Part shown: positions 58,056-64,000 of the stretch, in pieces
Layout: the number at the start of each line of letters is the position of its first letter
Numbering within the stretch: position 1 is the stretch's first letter
Source of the DNA: Chryseobacterium endalhagicum
GTDB lineage: Bacteria > Bacteroidota > Bacteroidia > Flavobacteriales > Weeksellaceae
Assembly (NCBI RefSeq): GCF_016745235.1
Contig: NZ_JAELVM010000001.1
Coordinates: 447,856 to 511,855 of the forward strand
DNA: 64,000 nt
Reading direction: 5' to 3'
Program-made: the position numbers and the translations under genes
The notes under the pieces: generated by a model
Told to the model about the DNA's origin: nothing
Seen by the model: the letters and a program-made list of their open reading frames with translations, nothing else
The model's database searches: none

Positions 58056-59573
58056 TTATTTCTTTTTCTTCTTAATAGATTTCTTTACAGGCGCATCTTC
58101 GAAGTCTTTTTTCTTGATAGAATCCCAGTCTGAACTCTCTACAAAACGTACCGTAACTTTTCTGTCTGCCAATCTTTCAGCATCGGATGCTGTGGCTGGA
58201 ACTACTGCTTCCGCAGAACCTACCCCTTTGGATTTTAAGACATTTTGATTTACGCCTCTGTTTTCCAAAGCAGCTACTACAGCCGCGGCTCTTTCTCTGG
58301 ACAATTTTAGATTGTACGCAGCATTTCCTTTGATATCAGTATGTCCTGTTAACAGATAGTTACCACCTTTATCATTAATGATTTTGGCAGCAAGGTCTAA
58401 TTTATCATTAGATTCAGGTCTGATGGTTGCTTTGTTGAAATTGAAGTATATATCTTTAAGATTTTGTTCTATTTCAACAGCGGTCTGGTTGTTATCTACT
58501 TTTTTAACTACCGGACATCCGTTGTTTTCTACAGGTCCCGGAACCGTTACACACTTGTCGTAAAGATCAATTACACCGTCAAGGTCGGTATCAAGAGCTA
58601 CACCGGCACCATCCACTCTTGCTCCTAAAGGTGTATCAAGCTGTCTGTCCCAATCGTCACAGATGGCATCCTTATCAAGATCTCCTCTTTTGCATACTTC
58701 AATATCCTGCTTTTTGGTAGCCAGAACATCAAGTTTGTAATAGATTTCCTGAAGCGGATCATGCCACATTAGGTGAGACTCGTGTTTTCCTAATTTCAAT
58801 GAAATACCTAAAGTCGCATTGAAGAAGTTGTCAGATACCTGCTCTTCACGTTTGTTGATTGTACTGTATTTGTCACCGCCTCCATCGAATTCATCATCAC
58901 CGGTTACCACATACATCAATCTTCCTTCAAGGTCAATTCTGTTGTTGATTTTATACTTTAAACCGGCACCAGCCTGCATGAACATAGATCCAAGCTTGAA
59001 AGGTTTAACCTCAGTCGCCAGTGTTTGTCCTTTGATGTCTTTCTGGTAAGCTCTGTACGCAATGGTACCAATCCCTGCATACCCGTGAAGTGCCCATCTG
59101 TAAGGAGAATGGTTGTCAACTCTTCTCAAAAGGTTAGAGAAATTGATGTCTCCCAATAAAGAGATCGCATCATACTGAGTTCTTGCACCTACCGCTTTCG
59201 CATCCGGAGCAGCATCTTTGGTATTGAACCATCCCTGTCTTGTTTCACCTCTGTCGTACTGTAATTTCAAACCGAATGCATGGGTAATCGCTTTGTCAAT
59301 ACTTACATAAGCAGAGTATCCGAAAAGGTTTTTACCGTTACCATTCTTGATGGAAGTTAAATCTGCAGACTGAATCAGTGGTACACCGGCACCAGCTGAG
59401 ATCGACCAGTCGTTAAATCTTTTTGATTGATTGGTAAATGGGGAGACATTTGCAGAACCGGAAGAAAATGTATTCGGGTATTCCCCTGTGGAAACAGCCG
59501 TAGAGTCCTGAGCATAGCTCACGAAAGGAATTGCCAATGCTAAAGCAGCAGCGGCTAAATTTAATTTCATCAT
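58056..59573 (-). CDS. OmpA-family outer-membrane protein, paralogue 2
   Basis: 505 aa. Starts MMKLNLAAAALALAIPFVSY with cleavage after the AQ region. Same N-domain and TSP3 stretch as paralogue 1 (differences only at scattered residues, e.g. LDKDAICDDWDRQL for DADNDGVCDDWDRQL), then an unrelated linker and another OmpA domain (FNFNKATIRPESNDKLDLAA, TGHTDIKGNAAYNLKLSRER) and a Lys-rich tail (PVKKSIKKKKK). Between 1 and 2 the DNA is also nearly identical in the shared part, which suggests recent conversion. Lies 202 bp upstream of paralogue 1. Confidence 0.9.
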   Translation of the reverse strand: MMKLNLAAAALALAIPFVSYAQDSTAVSTGEYPNTFSSGSANVSPFTNQSKRFNDWSISAGAGVPLIQSADLTSIKNGNGKNLFGYSAYVSIDKAITHAFGLKLQYDRGETRQGWFNTKDAAPDAKAVGARTQYDAISLLGDINFSNLLRRVDNHSPYRWALHGYAGIGTIAYRAYQKDIKGQTLATEVKPFKLGSMFMQAGAGLKYKINNRIDLEGRLMYVVTGDDEFDGGGDKYSTINKREEQVSDNFFNATLGISLKLGKHESHLMWHDPLQEIYYKLDVLATKKQDIEVCKRGDLDKDAICDDWDRQLDTPLGARVDGAGVALDTDLDGVIDLYDKCVTVPGPVENNGCPVVKKVDNNQTAVEIEQNLKDIYFNFNKATIRPESNDKLDLAAKIINDKGGNYLLTGHTDIKGNAAYNLKLSRERAAAVVAALENRGVNQNVLKSKGVGSAEAVVPATASDAERLADRKVTVRFVESSDWDSIKKKDFEDAPVKKSIKKKKK

Positions 59574-59608
59574 GTATTTATGTTTTAAAAATTTTTCTTC
59601 AATTGAAG

Positions 59609-59630
59609 AAAGCAGTCTTTCGACTGCTTT
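59609..59630 (-). terminator. Hairpin after the third OmpA-like gene
   Basis: AAAGCAGTC with GACTGCTTT, a perfect 9-bp stem with a 4-nt loop, 9 bp past the stop. The T-run on the minus strand is short, so read-through into paralogues 2 and 1 is possible. Confidence 0.6.
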
Positions 59631-59638
59631 TCATTGTA

Positions 59639-60748
59639 TTATTTAGTGGGGCATCCGTTGTTTTCAACAGGCCCGGGAACTGTTACACATTTGTCATATA
59701 AATCGATAACTCCGTCAAGATCCATATCCAAAGCAACACCAGCACCATCCACTCTTGCTCCGGCAGGAGTGTCAAGCTGTCTGTCCCAATCATCACATAC
59801 TCCGTCATTATCTGCATCACCTTTTTCACATACCACAAGATCCTGAGATGCATTTTCTAAAACGCTTGTTCTGTAGTAGGCTTCCTGAAGTGGATCATGC
59901 CAGGTTAAATGAGATAAATGTTTTCCCAGTTTGAAGGTAAGACCTAAGTTTACCGTCCAGGCATTATCAGATCTTGAATCGCTGATCATGTTATATTTGG
60001 AACCTGCAGTTGTAGGATCATAGTCGTTGGCTTCAGCCCATCCGCCGCCATCAAATTCATCATCACCACTGATGACGTACATGGTTCTGGCTTCAATATC
60101 GATAAGTTTTGAAACTTTGTATTTCAATCCTACACCGAACTGATAGAATAGGGAATTAATATCGAAATCCTGCTTGATAAATAAAGGAACTCTTTTAGGA
60201 GTTTCGCTCCATCTGAATTCATTAGCGTCGTGCAGCGATGTATTGTATCCCTGGAATCCAATCCCTGCATACCCATGGAAAGCCCATCTGTAAGGAGAAT
60301 GGTTATCAACTCTTCTTAATAGATTAGAAAAGTTAACATCTCCCATTAAGGCAAGCTGGTCATATTTGGTTGTTGCTGTAGCAACGCCCGCAAGATTACC
60401 TGCAGTACCATCAAGTTTTCCTTTCTGCTTAGTTTCTCCTCTCTGATAGATAAGGCTCAGTCCAAAGACGTGAGAAATCTGCTTATCGATACTTACGTAA
60501 GCATTATATCCCCAGTTTACCTTTTTGTCATAAAAAGACGTAAGATCAGAATGCGCCATGAATGCAGCACCTCCACCTACGGAGATAGACCAGTCGTTGA
60601 AACGTCTGGCTTTGTTGTCAAAACGCTGAACATTAGCAGAACCTGAAGAAAAAGTATTAGGATACTCAGTAGAAGAGTTTACTGTGATACTGTCCTGAGC
60701 GTAAGTCGCTATAGGCAGTGCGGCCAATAATAATAAACCTAATTTCAT
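59639..60748 (-). CDS. OmpA-like outer-membrane protein, paralogue 3, without the OmpA domain
   Basis: 369 aa. Signal peptide MKLGLLLLAALPIATYAQ, then the same type of N-domain, more diverged (RFNDWSISVGGGAAFMAHSD, NLLRRVDNHSPYRWAFHGYA), and the TSP3 stretch (DMDLDGVIDLYDKC), ending VENNGCPTK directly where paralogues 1 and 2 continue into the OmpA domain. No frame continues the OmpA part, so it is either a truncated copy or a natural barrel-plus-TSP3 protein. First of the three in transcription order, 65 bp upstream of paralogue 2. Confidence 0.85.
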   Translation of the reverse strand: MKLGLLLLAALPIATYAQDSITVNSSTEYPNTFSSGSANVQRFDNKARRFNDWSISVGGGAAFMAHSDLTSFYDKKVNWGYNAYVSIDKQISHVFGLSLIYQRGETKQKGKLDGTAGNLAGVATATTKYDQLALMGDVNFSNLLRRVDNHSPYRWAFHGYAGIGFQGYNTSLHDANEFRWSETPKRVPLFIKQDFDINSLFYQFGVGLKYKVSKLIDIEARTMYVISGDDEFDGGGWAEANDYDPTTAGSKYNMISDSRSDNAWTVNLGLTFKLGKHLSHLTWHDPLQEAYYRTSVLENASQDLVVCEKGDADNDGVCDDWDRQLDTPAGARVDGAGVALDMDLDGVIDLYDKCVTVPGPVENNGCPTK

Positions 60749-60766
60749 ATATGTTTTATGTTTTAT

Positions 60767-61183
60767 TTAGATAAAATCTTTCAATAATATTCTAGAAAAT
60801 TCCCTTTCAAACAAATGCTTTTGATGGGGTATTTCTAATCTTTCTGATTTGAAAATCAAATCATTATACTTAATGATGTCAATATCTATTATTCTATCGC
60901 TATAGCCTCCAGATGATTTTGAATCATTAATTCTTCCCATCTCAATTTCTATATTTTTAATAAAATCAAGCAGTTGAATTGGAGAAAGATGCGTGAATAT
61001 TACTGCTGCAATATTACAAAAAATATTAGAACTGACAAATTCTACAGGGTCCGTTAACAAAAAATCGCTGGTTTGTGATATCTGGTTTCCACCTTCATTT
61101 ATCTTCTGTAAAGCGTGCTCTACATTTTTTTTTTGATCTCCGAGGTTACTTCCGAGTAACAAAACGACCTTATGCTGCGACAT
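60767..61183 (-). CDS. folK: 2-amino-4-hydroxy-6-hydroxymethyldihydropteridine diphosphokinase
   Basis: 138 aa, a little shorter than most HPPKs (about 155-165). Transfers diphosphate from ATP to 6-hydroxymethyl-dihydropterin in folate synthesis. Motifs: VVLLLGSNLGDQKKNVEHAL, FLLTDPVEF, and the substrate/Mg motif GYSDRIIDIDIIKYND (RxxDIDI). The GRxxxxxxGPR-like segment is altered (MGRINDSKSSGGYSDR). ATG start; only 20 bp from the start of the divergent sppA, so their promoters overlap each other's genes. 18 bp upstream of the OmpA-like paralogue 3. Confidence 0.9.
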   Translation of the reverse strand: MSQHKVVLLLGSNLGDQKKNVEHALQKINEGGNQISQTSDFLLTDPVEFVSSNIFCNIAAVIFTHLSPIQLLDFIKNIEIEMGRINDSKSSGGYSDRIIDIDIIKYNDLIFKSERLEIPHQKHLFEREFSRILLKDFI

Positions 61184-61203
61184 ATTGGAAAATTGATTGA
61201 TTT

Positions 61204-62958
61204 ATGAGAAGTTTCTTTAAAAACGTCCTGGCAAATATAGTGGCAATTGTCCTATTATGCGCGGTATTTTTCGTCTTTTTCATTATGATGATTGTCTTCA
61301 GCTCCATGGGGAATGACCAATCTGTTGCTGTGAAAAAGAACTCTGTTCTGACGATTAATTTAAAAACTAATATAATAGACAGCCCCACTGAAGAAGAAGC
61401 GGGACTGTTCAACATCGGTGACAGAAACAAAAGCGTTCTTCTGTATGATGTATTGGAAGCGATTAAAAAAGCAAAGACCGATGATAACATCAAAGGAATA
61501 AGTATTGAAGCGGATGATCTGCATGCAGGACTTACCCAGATTGATGATATCAGAAGTGCTATTGAAGACTTTAAAAAGAGCGGGAAATTTGTATATGCCT
61601 ACGGAAATGCCGTTTCGCAGTCTGCTTATTATTTAGGATCTGTAGCGGATCAGTATTACCTTAATCCGTCAGGAATGATTGAATTGAAAGGTCTGGCTAC
61701 GGAAGTTGCATTTTTTAAAGATTTTGCTGATAAATATGGTATCGGTATAGAAGTAATCAGACATGGAAAATTCAAGTCTGCGGTGGAACCTTTTTTAAGA
61801 AATGATATTTCTCCGGAAAATAAAGAGCAGTTAAGTACTCTTTTAAATGACATCTGGAAAAATACTTCAACTAAAATGGCTGTGTCAAGAAAAATTGATA
61901 CTGCACAGTTCAGAACGGTTGTAGATAGTTTATATGGAATGATTCCTGAATTGGGACTGAAATATAAACTGGCTGACAAACTGATCCAGAAAACGGAATA
62001 CGATCAGATGATCAAATCAAAACTGAGTCTTAAAGAAAAAGAAAAACTGAGCAAAGTATCATTATCAGGATATATCAGTTCTTATGCAGACGAAGATAAG
62101 TCAGGGGAGAAGGTAGCTGTACTGTATGCCTCAGGAGGAATTAACAATGGTGATGGGTACAACGAGATCTATTCTGAAAAATACATTAAATACATCAAAG
62201 ATCTTCAGAATGATGATAAAGTAAAGGCTGTGGTTTTCAGAATCAATTCGCCGGGAGGAAGTGCCAATGCTTCAGATGAAATTTTATTCGAACTTCAGCA
62301 GCTGAAAAAGAAAAAGCCTCTCGTGGTTTCTTTCGGAGACTATGCCGCTTCAGGAGGATATTATATCGCAATGGCTGCTGACAAGATCTACTCGGAGCCT
62401 AATACGCTTACAGGATCTATCGGGGTTTTCGGAGTGATTCCTTATTATAAAGATATAGCGAACAAAAACGGGATCCGTTCAGATATTGTTGCTACCAATG
62501 CCAATTCCCAGTATTATTCTCCTTTAAACGGGGTTACGCCTTACGGAGTAAACCTGATCACGAGAAGTGTAGAAGGAACGTATAAAAGATTTGTGCATTT
62601 TGTAACTCAAAACAGAAAACAGACTTTCGAGCAGATCGACAGTGTAGGAGGAGGAAGAGTATGGAGCGGTGTCCGTGCCAAGCAGATTGGTCTTGTAGAC
62701 GAATTGGGAACACTGAATGATGCGATAAAATTTGCCGCTCAGAAAGCAGGTTTAAAATCTTATCATATTTCTTCTTATCCTAAGAGAATGACACCATTTG
62801 AACAGATCTTCAAAGATCTTAATGAAGAGGATATTTCTGCAAGAATCATTAAAAATAAGATAGGAAAATCCAATTATGAAATCCTTCAGCAGATCACGAA
62901 TGAAAAACTGCAGTCTGAAGTGAAAATGGAAATGCCTTACCAGATTAAAATCGACTAA
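61204..62958 (+). CDS. sppA: Signal peptide peptidase SppA, 67K type
   Basis: 584 aa. Membrane-bound serine protease that degrades leftover signal peptides. N-terminal transmembrane anchor (FFKNVLANIVAIVLLCAVFF), the N-domain with the catalytic Lys in VIRHGKFKSAVEPFLR, the C-domain with SPGGSANASDEILFEL and the nucleophile Ser in SFGDYAASGGYYIAMAAD, plus GSIGVFGVIPYYKDIANKNG. Length matches the E. coli-type duplicated form. A bidirectional terminator follows at 62977. Confidence 0.95.
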   Translation: MRSFFKNVLANIVAIVLLCAVFFVFFIMMIVFSSMGNDQSVAVKKNSVLTINLKTNIIDSPTEEEAGLFNIGDRNKSVLLYDVLEAIKKAKTDDNIKGISIEADDLHAGLTQIDDIRSAIEDFKKSGKFVYAYGNAVSQSAYYLGSVADQYYLNPSGMIELKGLATEVAFFKDFADKYGIGIEVIRHGKFKSAVEPFLRNDISPENKEQLSTLLNDIWKNTSTKMAVSRKIDTAQFRTVVDSLYGMIPELGLKYKLADKLIQKTEYDQMIKSKLSLKEKEKLSKVSLSGYISSYADEDKSGEKVAVLYASGGINNGDGYNEIYSEKYIKYIKDLQNDDKVKAVVFRINSPGGSANASDEILFELQQLKKKKPLVVSFGDYAASGGYYIAMAADKIYSEPNTLTGSIGVFGVIPYYKDIANKNGIRSDIVATNANSQYYSPLNGVTPYGVNLITRSVEGTYKRFVHFVTQNRKQTFEQIDSVGGGRVWSGVRAKQIGLVDELGTLNDAIKFAAQKAGLKSYHISSYPKRMTPFEQIFKDLNEEDISARIIKNKIGKSNYEILQQITNEKLQSEVKMEMPYQIKID

Positions 62959-62976
62959 ACTAAATTATATTGTACA

Positions 62977-63012
62977 GAAAATCCCGGGTCTGAATTTCAG
63001 ATCCGGGATTTT
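62977..63012. terminator. Bidirectional terminator between sppA and the GlsB-like gene
   Basis: AAATCCCGGGTCTGAA with TTCAGATCCGGGATTT (one wobble), flanked by A and T residues, between convergent genes. Confidence 0.85.
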
Positions 63013-63035
63013 ATTTTTTTTAATTACCTGTAAGT

Positions 63036-63296
63036 TTAGCTTTTCTTTGTCGCCATTCCGTAGATCCAGAGAACAATCAATGCGCCTCCGATAGCCAGGA
63101 TCCAGCTTCTTGGATTCCAGAACGAAGTAACATCTCCCCAGTGCAGGACGTAAACTCCAATAGCACCGCCTACGAATGCTCCAATAATTCCCAGAATAAT
63201 AGTGATCAGCCATCCGCCTCCCTGGTTACCAGGCATGATCATTTTTGCGATAGCTCCAGCCAGCAGTCCGAATATAATCCATGTTAAAATTCCCAT
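63036..63296 (-). CDS. GlsB/YeaQ/YmgE family stress-response membrane protein
   Basis: 86 aa, the family's size. Three short hydrophobic segments with many Gly: LTWIIFGLLAGAIAKMIMPG, GGGWLITIILGIIGAFVGGA and SWILAIGGALIVLWIYG. The family (transglycosylase-associated protein) is induced under stress in many bacteria; mechanism unknown. Insertion of WGDVTSFWNPR between helices 2 and 3 makes a short loop. ATG at 63296. On the same strand as ftsY upstream, 67 bp away. Confidence 0.88.
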   Translation of the reverse strand: MGILTWIIFGLLAGAIAKMIMPGNQGGGWLITIILGIIGAFVGGAIGVYVLHWGDVTSFWNPRSWILAIGGALIVLWIYGMATKKS

Positions 63297-63363
63297 AGTT
63301 GCAATTTTTTTAAGTTAATATGTATTGATGTTTTTGCTAAGTTAAGGGAAAACATGATATGAA

Positions 63364-64000
63364 TCATCTTTTCTTGAAGAATGAGTCAACAAATTCCGTA
63401 CCATTGAAAAGCTGAAGGTCCTGCATTTTCTCGCCTACACCTATGTATTTTACCGGAATCTGGAACTGGTCTGATATACCTATAACAACACCGCCTTTGG
63501 CTGTTCCGTCCAGTTTTGTTACGGCAAGTGCATTCACTTCAGTAGCGGCTGTAAACTGTTTCGCCTGCTCAAATGCATTCTGTCCTGTAGAACCGTCAAG
63601 AACCAGAAGAATCTCATGAGGTGCATCAGGAATTACCTTCTGCATTACTCTTTTGATCTTGGAAAGTTCGTTCATCAGGTTGATCTTATTGTGAAGTCTT
63701 CCTGCGGTATCAATGATCACTACATCTGCATTTTGGGCTACAGCACTCTGTACGGTATCAAAAGCTACGGAGGCAGGATCGGAACCCATTTCCTGCTTAA
63801 CGATAGGAACGCCCACTCTTTCGCTCCAGATGGTCAGCTGGTCTACTGCTGCCGCCCGGAAGGTATCTCCTGCTCCCAGAACTACCTTTTTGCCTTCAGT
63901 CTTAAACTGGTGAGCCAGTTTACCGATTGTTGTTGTTTTTCCTACACCGTTTACGCCTACAACCATGATTACATAAGGCTTCTTACTGGCATCAATATTT
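63364..64000 (-). CDS. ftsY: Signal recognition particle receptor FtsY, C-terminal part
   Basis: Only the GTPase (NG) domain is in the window; the frame stays open to base 64000 (...DASKKPYVIMVVGVNG), so the N-terminal part lies beyond. G1 GVNGVGKTTTIGKLA, GAGDTFRAAAVDQL, G3 VVIIDTAGRLHN, G4 TKLDGTAKGG and C-terminal GVGEKMQDLQLFNGTEFVDS. Docks SRP-ribosome complexes at the inner membrane. The ATG at 63966 is internal and not the start. Confidence 0.96.
   Translation of the reverse strand, partial: NIDASKKPYVIMVVGVNGVGKTTTIGKLAHQFKTEGKKVVLGAGDTFRAAAVDQLTIWSERVGVPIVKQEMGSDPASVAFDTVQSAVAQNADVVIIDTAGRLHNKINLMNELSKIKRVMQKVIPDAPHEILLVLDGSTGQNAFEQAKQFTAATEVNALAVTKLDGTAKGGVVIGISDQFQIPVKYIGVGEKMQDLQLFNGTEFVDSFFKKR

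Overview
The window reads as a chromosomal segment of a Bacteroidota member, class Flavobacteriia, most likely Chryseobacterium or a close Weeksellaceae relative. The DNA is AT-rich. Promoters match the Bacteroidota pattern (TTG, about 19-21 bp, TAnnTTTG). There is a type IX secretion plug protein, a TonB-dependent receptor, many lipoproteins, and short double-glycine peptides of a kind seen in Chryseobacterium. There is no phage, plasmid, IS element, CRISPR array or rRNA operon. Most genes are housekeeping; the novelty lies in small peptides, leader sequences, short transcript-like units and intergenic repeats.

Layout. 1-7.6 kb (mostly minus): a partial exported M1-like protein, a fused OPRT-OMP decarboxylase (pyrimidine synthesis), a YkvA-like membrane protein, two thioredoxin-fold proteins, chorismate synthase, a polytopic membrane protein and a glycine-zipper lipoprotein. 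7.8-11.1 kb: a small lipoprotein, a glycosyltransferase, then more than 1 kb without a clear gene but with a series of promoter-like boxes and strong terminators that look like tiny non-coding transcripts, then an orphan 78-aa protein and tRNA-Cys. 11.1-18.4 kb: the minus-strand run thrA-thrB-thrC-folB-DUF4403-RDD, preceded by a leader peptide with seven consecutive Thr codons and mutually exclusive hairpins, i.e. a threonine attenuator. 18.5-20.1 kb: six tandem double-glycine-leader, Cys-rich mini-peptides, three of them shorter than 60 aa, with no exporter or modification gene beside them.

20.1-24.5 kb: nadA, gmk, yicC, miaA and a histidine-phosphatase lipoprotein. 24.6-31.8 kb: a complete RND efflux system (outer-membrane factor, permease, adaptor) under a TetR regulator, with four copies of an 11-bp palindrome (TAACAGTGTTA) as candidate operators. 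32.1-39.9 kb: a thioredoxin-like protein, a 223-bp tandem repeat array, then a trehalose-type locus (AraC regulator divergent from MFS transporter, cytoplasmic trehalase and TonB receptor).

40-56.3 kb: MBL-fold hydrolase, T9SS plug, ferrochelatase, Nfu scaffold, gamma-carbonic anhydrase, a Pif1-like helicase and a decayed copy of its 3' end, an astacin-like protease, a luciferase-like oxidoreductase, a RibB fused to a degenerate RibA domain, fmt and recQ, interspersed with at least two families of intergenic repeats. 56.4-64 kb: three tandem paralogous outer-membrane proteins (two with different OmpA domains, one without), folK, sppA, a GlsB-type membrane protein and the 3' part of ftsY.
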